Source of the DNA: Timburyella sp030842085 | GTDB lineage: Bacteria; Bacillota; Clostridia; Oscillospirales; Acutalibacteraceae | DNA: 22,198 nucleotides | Assembly: GCA_030842085.1 (NCBI GenBank) | Contig: JAUUSE010000029.1 | Location: 1 to 22,198 of the forward strand | Reading direction: 5' to 3' | Translations under genes and position numbers: made by a program | Notes under the pieces: model-generated | What the model was told of the DNA's origin: nothing | Databases searched by the model: none | Seen by the model: only the letters and a program-made list of their open reading frames with translations | Shown: in pieces, positions 15,080-22,198 of the stretch | Position numbering within the stretch: the stretch's first letter is position 1 | Layout: every line of letters begins with the position of its first letter

Positions 15080-16297
15080 ATGATAAAAATAGCGGTAATG
15101 GGGCATGGCGTCGTGGGCTCCGGCACGGTTGAGGTTTTTTATAAGAACCGTGAGAACATATGCAAAAAATGCGGCACCGACGTAGATATAAAATATATAC
15201 TCGATTTAAGGGATTTCCCCTCTCTTCCATACTCCGACAAGTTTACCAAAAGCTTTGACGACATTATAAACGACGACGAGGTAAAGGTTGTCGTTGAGGT
15301 TATGGGCGGGCTTAATCCGGCGTATGATTATGTTAAAAGATGTCTTTCAAGCGGAAAAAGCGTTGTAACTTCTAATAAAGAGCTTGTAGCCGCACATGGT
15401 GCTAAGCTTCTTAAGATTGCCAAGGAAAATAATATAAACTTCCTCTTTGAGGCAAGCGTTGGCGGCGGAATACCAATAATAAGGCCACTTTCTCAGTGTC
15501 TTGCGGCAAACTCCATAGACGAGATATGCGGTATTTTAAACGGTACGACCAACTTTATACTCAATAAAATGATAAACGAAGGCATGTCTTTTGAGGACGC
15601 GCTTAAGCTTGCACAGCAGCTTGGCTATGCCGAGCGCAATCCATCCGCCGATGTTGACGGCTTTGACACCTGTCGAAAAATCTGCATACTTGCCTCTCTT
15701 GCCTTTGGCTACCATGTATATCCCGACGGTATTTACACCGAGGGCATAACCAACATAAAGCTTGAGGATGTTGTTTACGCCAAAAAGCTCGGCTATGCCG
15801 TTAAGCTTATAGGATACTCCAAGAGAATAAGCGACGATAAGATTTTCTGCGCCACATATCCAGCGCTTATTCCATTTTCAAACAGCCTGTCTACTGTAGA
15901 CGATGTTTTTAATGCGATAATGGTTAAGGGTGACGCCACCGGCGATGTAATGTTCTACGGCAAGGGCGCCGGCAAGTTCCCGACTGCGAGCGCCGTTGTA
16001 GCTGATATAATTGACGCGTGCATGCACATAAACCGCCGCAAAAACATATTCTGGGAGGATGCTAAGGCAGATTATGTTATTCCCTGCGACGAGCATGAGA
16101 CGGCTATGTATGTCCGCGCTCAGTGCGATATGAGTGATTTAACGCGCCTTTTCGGCAGCGCCAAAGCTTTGCATGCAGACAATGGAGATGTTTTGTTTAT
16201 TACTCCTGTTATGAAGGAAAAAGAGATAAATAAAATTCTTTCGCAGTCAGGTATAGAAATTAAAGCCAAGATAAGAGTTATGGAACAGGCGGTGTAA
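15080..16297 (+). CDS. hom: Homoserine dehydrogenase
   Basis: Hom reduces aspartate semialdehyde to homoserine on the way to threonine and methionine. It has 405 residues. The nucleotide-binding loop is VMGHGVVGSG (6-15), then TSNKELVAAHG with Lys100, EASVGGGIPIIRPL (124-137), LNGTTNFIL, and DVDGFDTCRK with the catalytic pair Asp196/Lys200. A short ACT-like region forms the C-terminus (about 335-405). An ATG also occurs at 15071, but AAGGA at 15066-15070 is properly spaced only for ATG 15080. It follows the ACT protein by 50 bases and is 5 bases from thrB. Confidence 0.97.
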   Translation: MIKIAVMGHGVVGSGTVEVFYKNRENICKKCGTDVDIKYILDLRDFPSLPYSDKFTKSFDDIINDDEVKVVVEVMGGLNPAYDYVKRCLSSGKSVVTSNKELVAAHGAKLLKIAKENNINFLFEASVGGGIPIIRPLSQCLAANSIDEICGILNGTTNFILNKMINEGMSFEDALKLAQQLGYAERNPSADVDGFDTCRKICILASLAFGYHVYPDGIYTEGITNIKLEDVVYAKKLGYAVKLIGYSKRISDDKIFCATYPALIPFSNSLSTVDDVFNAIMVKGDATGDVMFYGKGAGKFPTASAVVADIIDACMHINRRKNIFWEDAKADYVIPCDEHETAMYVRAQCDMSDLTRLFGSAKALHADNGDVLFITPVMKEKEINKILSQSGIEIKAKIRVMEQAV

Positions 16298-16302
16298 TTT
16301 TA

Positions 16303-17190
16303 ATGGTTACTGTTAGAGTTCCGGCAACCAGCGCCAATCTTGGTTCCGGCTTCGACGCGCTGGGCATAGCTCTTACGCTTTACAACACCGTCAGCATCGA
16401 AGAGTACGACGGCGTTAAGATAGAAAGTCTCGACAATATACGTGTACCGCAGGACGAGAGCAATTTTATATATTCCACCGCCCGCCGTCTTTACGATATA
16501 TGCGGTAAAAAGTTTACAGGACTGCATATAAAGCAGACAAACGACATTCCAATGACGCGGGGGCTGGGTTCCTCCTCCGCCTGCCTTATTGCCGGACTGC
16601 TTGGCGCAAACGAACTGCTTGGCAGGCCGATGAACAGCGGCGAGCTTCTTAACCTCGCTGCGGCTATTGAGGGACATCCTGACAATGTTGCGCCGGCACT
16701 GCTTGGCGGGCTTGTCACCTGTGCTATGGATGAAGGTATTGTTCACAGTGTGAGCGTGCCTGTAAGCGAGAACGTACGTTTTGCCGTTATGATTCCTGAT
16801 TTTACGCTTAAAACGTCGCTTGCACGTTCGGTGCTTCCGCAAAGTATTTCACGCAGCGACGCTGTCTTTAATCTTTCGCGGGCGGCGCTTATGACTTCTT
16901 CCCTATTCTCCGGCAATTTGGAGCATCTGCGCATCGCCACGCAGGACAGACTGCATCAGCCATATCGCCTGCAGCTTATTCGCGGCGGCGACTCTGCGCT
17001 GAGGATTGCGAGAGAGCTTGGCGCGTACGGCTCTTACATAAGCGGCGCCGGGCCGAGCATTGTCGCTATAATTGACAAGGACAACACGGCGTTTGAAAAA
17101 GAAGCCCAGCTTCAGCTTAAGAAAAACGGCATATTTAACTGGCGTATAGTTTTACTCGAATGCGATGAAAACGGCGCTGCCGTTTTGTAA
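16303..17190 (+). CDS. thrB: Homoserine kinase
   Basis: ThrB phosphorylates homoserine with ATP; O-phosphohomoserine then goes to threonine synthase, which is not in this window. The 295-residue GHMP kinase has VRVPATSANLGSGFDALG at the N-terminus, the ATP loop RGLGSSSACL (86-95), GHPDNVAPALLGGLV, and the C-terminal GAYGSYISGAGPSI. The start is 5 bases after hom with only a weak GGCGGTG site, so translation is probably coupled to hom. The last codons form a terminator-like hairpin (17168-17186). Confidence 0.97.
   Translation: MVTVRVPATSANLGSGFDALGIALTLYNTVSIEEYDGVKIESLDNIRVPQDESNFIYSTARRLYDICGKKFTGLHIKQTNDIPMTRGLGSSSACLIAGLLGANELLGRPMNSGELLNLAAAIEGHPDNVAPALLGGLVTCAMDEGIVHSVSVPVSENVRFAVMIPDFTLKTSLARSVLPQSISRSDAVFNLSRAALMTSSLFSGNLEHLRIATQDRLHQPYRLQLIRGGDSALRIARELGAYGSYISGAGPSIVAIIDKDNTAFEKEAQLQLKKNGIFNWRIVLLECDENGAAVL
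17168..17186 (+). terminator. Possible terminator embedded in the end of thrB
   Basis: AAAACGGC (17168-17175) and GCCGTTTT (17179-17186) form an 8 bp stem with a 3-base loop, ending one base before the thrB stop. The T-run is only four bases and lies in the stem, so it may terminate weakly and separate thrB from lysC. Confidence 0.4.
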
Positions 17191-17421
17191 TAAAAATACA
17201 GGCTTGTGCTCTTAAATAGTGAGGCTTAACGGTTTTTCATATTTATCATATAACTGCCGGCAGTCGCTTATAGCTCTTTTATATGTTTATGCACAAACGT
17301 GATATATCTGTTTAAAGCTGCTGCGCAGATGTAAATTTATCGGCAGTATAACGCGAGATATGCTCAAAAGTCTCACATATTTCCGAAAGCACAAATCTGA
17401 TAATAATTTGGAGGTAAATAA

Positions 17422-18627
17422 ATGGCACTGATAGTACAAAAGTTCGGTGGTTCATCTGTGCGCGACGACGAAAGAATCTTTAATGTCGCGAGGATAATAA
17501 CCGAAACGCGCAAAAAGGGCAACGACGTTGTCGCCGTTGTTTCGGCACAGGGCGACACGACCGACGACCTTGAAGCCGCCGCTGCGAGAATAAATCCGAA
17601 TGCGTCAAAACGCGAGATGGATATGCTCCTTTCGGCCGGCGAGCAGATGTCGGCGGCGCTGCTGGCCATGGCGATTGAAAGCCTTGGGTATCCGGTGGTT
17701 TCGCTGTTAGGATGGCAGGTCGGCGTTAAGACCGACTCCAATTACCGCAATGCGCGTATTAAAAGCATATCATCTGAAAGGATAAACGCCGAGCTTGCCC
17801 GCAAGAATATAGTAATTGTGGCCGGATTTCAGGGTATTAACAAGTATGATGACATATCTACCCTTGGCCGCGGCGGTTCAGACACCAGCGCAGTAGCTCT
17901 TGCCGCCGCGCTTAGAGCCGACAAATGTCAGATATATACTGACGTTGACGGAGTATACACCGCTGACCCGCGCATTGTTAAAGGCACTAAAAAGCTTGAA
18001 GAAATCACATATGATGAAATGTTGGAATTGGCCACACTGGGTGCGCAGGTGCTTCAGAACCGCTCGGTTGAAATGGGTAAGAAGTACGGTATACCAATAG
18101 AAGTATTGTCCAGCCTGGAGGATAAGCCGGGCACAATTGTTAAGGAGGTAGTCAAAGTGGAAAAAATGCTGATAAGAGGCGTTGCAAGAGATAATGACGT
18201 ATCACGTCTGTCAATAATAGGTATAAAGGATACTCCCGGCATGGCCTTTAAAATATTCTCTGCCCTTGCGAGGAAAAGAGTAAACGTTGATATAATACTG
18301 CAGTCGGTGGGCCGCGACGGAACGAAGGACATAACCTTTACCGTGCCGAAATCTCAGAGCAAGGACGCTATAGAGGTTCTGCATGAAATGCTGCCGTCGC
18401 TCGACGCAATGAACATCACCTGTGATGACCACGTTTCAAAGGTTTCTATAGTCGGCGCCGGTATGGAAACGCATCCGGGCGTAGCGTCAAAAATGTTTGA
18501 GGCGCTGTATGAGGCGGATATAAATATTCAGATGATTTCGACAAGCGAGATAAAGATTTCCGTACTTATCAATATGGACGATGCCGACAAGGCTGTACAG
18601 GTAGTTCACGACGCATTTATAAAATAA
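17422..18627 (+). CDS. lysC: Aspartokinase (LysC type, with ACT regulatory half)
   Basis: This enzyme phosphorylates aspartate, the entry step to lysine, threonine and methionine. The 401 residues carry the kinase domain (1 to about 240) with QKFGGSSV (Lys7), SAGEQMSAAL, LGRGGSDTSAVALAAAL and YTADPRIV. Two ACT domains follow (about 263-330, with QSVGRDGTKDITF, and about 340-400, with MISTSEIKIS). GGAGGT lies 8 bases before ATG 17422. A second, better ribosome binding site inside the gene (18141-18149) precedes an in-frame GTG at 18157. The 231-base gap after thrB has no riboswitch I can recognise, only a 12-base palindrome (ACTGCCGGCAGT, 17253-17264) and no clear promoter. Confidence 0.97.
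   Translation: MALIVQKFGGSSVRDDERIFNVARIITETRKKGNDVVAVVSAQGDTTDDLEAAAARINPNASKREMDMLLSAGEQMSAALLAMAIESLGYPVVSLLGWQVGVKTDSNYRNARIKSISSERINAELARKNIVIVAGFQGINKYDDISTLGRGGSDTSAVALAAALRADKCQIYTDVDGVYTADPRIVKGTKKLEEITYDEMLELATLGAQVLQNRSVEMGKKYGIPIEVLSSLEDKPGTIVKEVVKVEKMLIRGVARDNDVSRLSIIGIKDTPGMAFKIFSALARKRVNVDIILQSVGRDGTKDITFTVPKSQSKDAIEVLHEMLPSLDAMNITCDDHVSKVSIVGAGMETHPGVASKMFEALYEADINIQMISTSEIKISVLINMDDADKAVQVVHDAFIK
18157..18627 (+). CDS. lysC: Possible separate beta (regulatory) chain of aspartokinase from an internal start
   Basis: TAAGGAGGT at 18141-18149 lies inside lysC, 7 bases before GTG 18157 (codon 246, in frame), with an in-frame ATG at 18166 as an alternative. Translation from here gives 156 residues made of the two ACT domains only. 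In Bacillus subtilis aspartokinase II the beta subunit is known to arise in just this way from an internal start of the same gene at about the same codon. Such a strong site at the exact domain boundary is unlikely to be chance, but no expression evidence is available here. Confidence 0.65.
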   Translation: MEKMLIRGVARDNDVSRLSIIGIKDTPGMAFKIFSALARKRVNVDIILQSVGRDGTKDITFTVPKSQSKDAIEVLHEMLPSLDAMNITCDDHVSKVSIVGAGMETHPGVASKMFEALYEADINIQMISTSEIKISVLINMDDADKAVQVVHDAFIK

Positions 18628-18644
18628 AATATTCTCCATTATAT

Positions 18645-18676
18645 AAACCCGCATGACTTTAAGGAATGCGGGTTTT
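18645..18676 (+). terminator. Intrinsic terminator after lysC
   Basis: AAACCCGCAT (18645-18654) pairs with ATGCGGGTTT (18666-18675) around an 11-base loop, ending in four T. Confidence 0.88.
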
Positions 18677-19033
18677 ATTATGATATTAGTATGATTTGAG
18701 AATTTTATCTGCAAACCGAGTATAATTAGAAGCTTAACAAAGGTATTCCGCTTAGTATTAGTAGTCAAAAAGATTTAGTAAAGAAGTCGTTTTTAAAGTC
18801 TACTAAACGAATGCTGACGGCTACATACGGTATCATTTGCATATTAACATATGTGGTACAACAGCAGAGCTTAAAACCAATGATAGATAAAAGCACAAAA
18901 AGCCACTGCTTGCCACAACAAGTCATTAACTTTGATTTTGTTTTTCTAGATAAACTATTACTTAATCATACAAATTTTAAATTGCAGAATTGAAAACTAA
19001 AATGCCTTAAATGCTTTAAACAAAAGAACAGTA
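18677..19033. other. Convergent intergenic region without a supported gene
   Basis: It lies between the lysC and groEL terminators. TATAAT at 18721-18726 with TTGAGA 19 bases upstream is a marginal orphan promoter on the plus strand. TTTAGTA and TACTAAA (about 18772-18807) form a loose inverted repeat. A 60-codon frame at 18811 has no ribosome binding site. I see nothing convincing. Confidence 0.4.
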
Positions 19034-19070
19034 AAAATCCGGTACAGATAAAATGTCTGTACCGGATTTT
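19034..19070 (-). terminator. Intrinsic terminator of groESL
   Basis: AAAATCCGGTACAGA (19034-19048) and TCTGTACCGGATTTT (19056-19070) form a perfect 15 bp stem with a 7-base loop; on the minus strand it runs into a T tract. It lies about 30 bases beyond the groEL stop. Confidence 0.92.
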
Positions 19071-19101
19071 ATAAATTTAGATTTAGCTCTTAGTCAAGGC
19101 A

Positions 19102-20739
19102 TTAATACATTCCGCCGTTTGCTGCCGCTGCGGCTGCTGCAGCGTTAGCCGCTGCTGCATCTTCCTTTTTCTCGGCGACTAATGATTCTGTTGTAAGAAC
19201 CATAGCCGCTACAGAAGCAGCATTCTGCAGTGCAGAACGTGATACCTTTGTCGGGTCGACTATGCCGGCCTCTATGAGGTCTGTGTATTTCTCGCTTGCA
19301 GCGTCAAAGCCGTAGTTTGTCTTGCCAGACTCCTTAACCTTGTCAACAACAACCGAGCCTTCTATGCCAGCGTTCTTACAAATCTGACGCATTGGCTCCT
19401 CAAGAGCCTTGAGAACTATGTTAACGCCTGTCTTTTCATCGCCCTCAACAGATGTAAGAAGACTTTCAACAGCGCCCATAGCATTGATAAATGCAACACC
19501 GCCGCCGGCAACTATGCCTTCTTCAACAGCTGCCTTTGTAGCTGAAAGAGCATCTTCTATGCGGAGCTTCTTGTCTTTCATCTCAACTTCTGTAGCAGCA
19601 CCGACCTTTATAACTGCAACACCGCCGGCAAGCTTTGCAAGCCTCTCCTGCAGCTTCTCACGGTCAAAGTCAGATGTAGTCGTCTCTATCTGAGCGCGAA
19701 TCTGATTTACTCTTGATTTTATCTCGTCGCTATCGCCAGCGCCCTCTACTATTATAGTATCTTCCTTAGTAACCTTTACCTGACGTGCACGTCCGAGCTG
19801 ATTCATTGTTGTTTCCTTAAGCTCAAGACCAAGCTCCTCGGATATTACCTCGCCGCCGGTGAGAATTGCAATGTCGCGAAGCATTTCCTTGCGCCTGTCG
19901 CCAAAGCCAGGAGCCTTTACGGCTACGCAGGTAAATGTGCCGCGCAGACGGTTAACTATAAGTGTTGACAGCGCCTCGCCCTCAACGTCCTCAGCGATTA
20001 TGAGCAGCTTCTTGCCCTGCTGTACTATCTGCTCAAGCAGCGGTAAAATTTCCTGAATATTGGAAATCTTCTTGTCGGTGATAAGTATATATGCATCGTC
20101 TAAAACAGCTTCCATTTTATCGGTGTCGGTTACCATGTACGGTGTAATGTAGCCCCTGTCGAACTGCATGCCTTCAACAACCTCAGAATATGTCTCTGCC
20201 GTCTTCGACTCTTCTACCGTTATAACGCCGTCCGACGATACCTTCTCCATAGCATCAGCAATAAGATTGCCTATCGTCGCATCAGCAGCAGAAACGGTCG
20301 CTACACGCGCGATATCAGCTGTTCCGCTTACCTTCTTGGAATTGCTTTCGATAGCCTTTACAGCTGCGTCAACGGCCTTTTCAATGCCCTTCTTAACTAC
20401 CATCGGGTTTGCACCGGATGTTACGTTTTTCATGCCTTCACGTACCAGTGACTGCGCAAGCAGTGTAGCTGTCGTTGTACCGTCGCCGGCAACATCGTTT
20501 GTCTTTGTAGCAACCTCTTTTACAAGCTGTGCACCCATATTCTCAAACGGGTCGTCAAGCTCTATTTCCTTAGCTATTGTAACACCGTCGTTTGTTATAA
20601 GCGGAGCACCAAACTTCTTATCAAGAACTACATTCCTGCCCTTAGGACCAAGAGTTACCTTTACGGTATCTGCCAGCTTATCTACGCCGGCCTGCAGCGC
20701 CTTGCGGGCGTCTGTTGAAAAAAGAATTTCCTTTGCCAT
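19102..20739 (-). CDS. groEL: Chaperonin GroEL (Hsp60)
   Basis: GroEL forms the 14-subunit double ring that folds proteins with GroES and ATP. The 545 residues contain VTLGPKGRNVVLDKKFGAP, the ATPase motif GDGTTTATLLAQ, VKAPGFGDRRKEMLRDIA and YGFDAASEKYTDL. The tail is unusual: instead of repeated GGM it is alanine-rich and ends in a single GGMY. The frame opens at a TTG 6 bases earlier, but ATG 20737-20739 gives the family start MAKEI and has AAAGG upstream. It follows groES by 19 bases in one transcript under CIRCE. Confidence 0.98.
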   Translation of the reverse strand: MAKEILFSTDARKALQAGVDKLADTVKVTLGPKGRNVVLDKKFGAPLITNDGVTIAKEIELDDPFENMGAQLVKEVATKTNDVAGDGTTTATLLAQSLVREGMKNVTSGANPMVVKKGIEKAVDAAVKAIESNSKKVSGTADIARVATVSAADATIGNLIADAMEKVSSDGVITVEESKTAETYSEVVEGMQFDRGYITPYMVTDTDKMEAVLDDAYILITDKKISNIQEILPLLEQIVQQGKKLLIIAEDVEGEALSTLIVNRLRGTFTCVAVKAPGFGDRRKEMLRDIAILTGGEVISEELGLELKETTMNQLGRARQVKVTKEDTIIVEGAGDSDEIKSRVNQIRAQIETTTSDFDREKLQERLAKLAGGVAVIKVGAATEVEMKDKKLRIEDALSATKAAVEEGIVAGGGVAFINAMGAVESLLTSVEGDEKTGVNIVLKALEEPMRQICKNAGIEGSVVVDKVKESGKTNYGFDAASEKYTDLIEAGIVDPTKVSRSALQNAASVAAMVLTTESLVAEKKEDAAAANAAAAAAAANGGMY

Positions 20740-20758
20740 AATCAAATCAACCTTTCAA

Positions 20759-21043
20759 TTATTCTACTATTGCCAGAATATCCGACTGGCGTACTATTGT
20801 GTATTCTTCTCCGTCTACCTTTACCTCGGTACCGGAATATTTGCTGGTAAGGACCTTATCACCTGTCTTGACATACATGGTAACTTCCTTACCCTCAACA
20901 TTTCCGCCTGGGCCTACTGCAACAACCTCGGCCACCTGCGGCTTCTCCTTTGCTGAACCAGCTAAAATAATGCCGGACTTGGTGGTTTCCTCGGCTTCTA
21001 CCATTTTAAGTACTACGCGATCTGCTAACGGTTTAATATTCAT
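20759..21043 (-). CDS. groES: Co-chaperonin GroES (Hsp10)
   Basis: GroES caps the GroEL ring. The 94 residues show KPLADRVVLKM at the N-terminus, the mobile-loop region EETTKSGIILAGSAKEKPQ, then VAVGPGG, GDKVLTSKYSGTEV and YTIVRQSDILA. AGGAG lies 8 bases before ATG 21041-21043; the frame is open further upstream but the family starts here. It is the first gene of the groES-groEL operon, preceded by CIRCE and a promoter. Confidence 0.98.
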   Translation of the reverse strand: MNIKPLADRVVLKMVEAEETTKSGIILAGSAKEKPQVAEVVAVGPGGNVEGKEVTMYVKTGDKVLTSKYSGTEVKVDGEEYTIVRQSDILAIVE

Positions 21044-21131
21044 CAATATTACTCCTTTTCTCCGCATTTTAGGTTTTGCGGTTATTTTACTAATCTGTGA
21101 TTACCGTTTTTTCTCGGTAAAAAAATATATA

Positions 21132-21158
21132 TTAGCACTCTTTGTGCCTGAGTGCTAA
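21132..21158. promoter_or_regulatory. CIRCE operator (HrcA binding site)
   Basis: A perfect consensus: TTAGCACTC (21132-21140), 9 bases, GAGTGCTAA (21150-21158). It overlaps the predicted transcription start of groESL and predicts heat-shock control by HrcA, whose gene is outside this window. Confidence 0.97.
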
Positions 21159-21163
21159 TATAT

Positions 21164-21191
21164 ATTGTAGCCATTATTTAGTAAAAATCAA
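21164..21191 (-). promoter_or_regulatory. groESL promoter
   Basis: On the minus strand TTGATT (21186-21191), 16 bases, TACAAT (21164-21169). The start would fall at about 21157, the first bases of CIRCE, the arrangement usual for this operator. Confidence 0.65.
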
Positions 21192-21427
21192 GAGGTAAAT
21201 CGCAATTTTTTTAATTGTTCAAAATTTATTAACAAGTAGACGAAGATATAATCAAAAGAAGTTATGGCAGCTAAATCTCAGTCAGTGCTAAGATTATGTT
21301 TAACATCTAAATCAAGAACACCGTCAAGGCCAATTAGAAACGGCATGTTGTACTATAAAGATTTAATCTTATGCATGAAAAGCTTTTGCTCGCCATTTTA
21401 AGGAATAAATACGCATCGCTTTAAAAC

Positions 21428-22198
21428 TTACCGTTTGTCCATAGCCGGCGCGGCCCCTGATATCGATGCGTTGGACACCATCTTTTTCTTATTCTTTTCT
21501 TTAAGTCCAGATGTACAGCAGCCCGGTACTATTATTTTAGCACCCCTTTCGCACACCTTAAAAGTTATTTCCTTTGACCTTACTATCTCACCGTCAAGGC
21601 TTATTTTCATATCTTTTTTAGAGCGAACCGTCATGCTCTTTCCTTTAAAATAGTGACATATATCAAGGCCCAAGTGCTCGCCGCGCTTAAATTTTTTAAT
21701 TACCGCAGCTATGCGCCGGCGCGAAACATGGTCTATAGTTATAAAATCAAGCAGTCCGTCCGACGGCAGTGCATCCGGCGCGCTTTTAAATCCGCCGCCG
21801 TAAAAGGGAGCGTTTGCCGCCGTCATAATTGAGTAATTCTTTTCGGGTATTACCATATCGTCAATGCGCAGTTCCATATTATGGCTGTCATTTCTTATTA
21901 CCGCTGTGGCGATAGCCAAAAAATACTGCAAGCCGCCGGGCAAAAACGGAACTTTATTTAGAACATTTTTATTGTATGCCACGTCTGAATCAACGCCTAT
22001 AAAGCACTGGTTTATGGCATAATATTCTCCGCAGTTTATTAGGTCAACAGGTATTGACGAGCCTTTTACCTGAGCTTCAATGTCAAAAAAGTCAATGTCT
22101 GAGCTGAAATATTTTATAAAGTCGTTTCCCGAGCCGCATGGAATAATTCCTATTTCTGCATTTTCGCATCCCGCAACGCCGTTGACTATGTCAAACAG
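21428..22198 (-). CDS. Diacylglycerol kinase/YegS-BmrU-type lipid kinase (5' end beyond window)
   Basis: The frame is open from the window edge down to the stop at 21428, giving 256 residues of the C-terminal part. Near the edge it reads IGIIPCGSGNDFIKYF, the glycine-rich GSGNDF motif of the DAGK catalytic family; the earlier GGDGT motif is outside the window. Later NAPFYGGGFKSAPDA, SDGLLDF and the C-terminal SLDGEI block are typical of the YegS/BmrU family, which phosphorylates diacylglycerol or related lipids at the membrane. The tail after GCCTSG is a basic, low-complexity extension. No terminator is obvious in the 250 bases between it and the groES promoter, which contain nothing else I recognise. 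Confidence 0.9.
   Translation of the reverse strand: MFDIVNGVAGCENAEIGIIPCGSGNDFIKYFSSDIDFFDIEAQVKGSSIPVDLINCGEYYAINQCFIGVDSDVAYNKNVLNKVPFLPGGLQYFLAIATAVIRNDSHNMELRIDDMVIPEKNYSIMTAANAPFYGGGFKSAPDALPSDGLLDFITIDHVSRRRIAAVIKKFKRGEHLGLDICHYFKGKSMTVRSKKDMKISLDGEIVRSKEITFKVCERGAKIIVPGCCTSGLKEKNKKKMVSNASISGAAPAMDKR

Noticed and set aside
18811..18993. Plus-strand 60-codon frame between lysC and groEL
   Set aside because: No ribosome binding site, no promoter with proper spacing, and the composition looks non-coding.
20168..20956. Long plus-strand open frame of 262 codons opposite groEL/groES
   Set aside because: It is the antisense shadow of a highly conserved gene, with low-complexity Ser/Thr/Ala content and no ribosome binding site.
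21277..21300. Second CIRCE-like half site (GTGCTAA) near 21285
   Set aside because: There is no matching TTAGCACTC arm at the right distance.

Overview
The window looks like chromosome of a low-to-moderate GC member of the Bacillota, probably a Clostridia-class anaerobe from a gut-like habitat. The reasons are the strong AAGGAGGT-type ribosome binding sites, sigma-A promoters with extended -10 elements, a CIRCE-controlled groESL operon, a lysine riboswitch, a YtvI-like AI-2E family membrane protein (a family with sporulation members), a LysC-type aspartokinase with an internal start, and heavy ATA/AGA codon use. No rRNA, tRNA, CRISPR array, insertion sequence or intact prophage was seen. The organism assignment is inference.

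Left part (1-6.6 kb): the minus strand carries the end of a queuosine/secretion unit (tgt then yajC, the latter cut by the window edge). queA lies on the same strand about 4 kb upstream of tgt. Between them are a ferritin gene (+) with its own promoter and terminator, a short unit of unrecognised small genes plus gpmA (+), and a broken minus-strand gene that fuses a phage Gp37/Gp68-like (DUF5131) domain to a DUF4186 domain and carries a frame-disrupting indel.

Middle (6.6-11 kb): a strong promoter and a lysine riboswitch with an intrinsic terminator precede an archaeal/fungal-type asd, then dapA. After a structured spacer and a weak terminator come dapB and a free-standing two-ACT-domain protein that resembles the regulatory half of aspartokinase. 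A bidirectional 18-19 bp terminator hairpin separates this unit from pyrG.

Right part (11-22.2 kb): pyrG (-, two promoter candidates) and a YtvI-like permease (-) separate the lysine unit from a plus-strand threonine unit: a PheB-like HTH-ACT protein, hom, thrB and then lysC. lysC has an excellent internal ribosome binding site that could produce a separate regulatory (beta) chain. groES-groEL (-) under CIRCE and a diacylglycerol/lipid kinase gene (-, cut by the window edge) close the window.

How it fits together: LysC and Asd make aspartate semialdehyde. DapA and DapB take it towards diaminopimelate and lysine, while Hom and ThrB take it towards threonine. The locus appears to hold three sources of ACT regulatory domains outside Hom (LysC and its possible beta chain, the orphan LysC-beta-like protein beside dapB, and the PheB-like protein ahead of hom). 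It also has a lysine riboswitch on asd, so aspartate-family control is the main theme.
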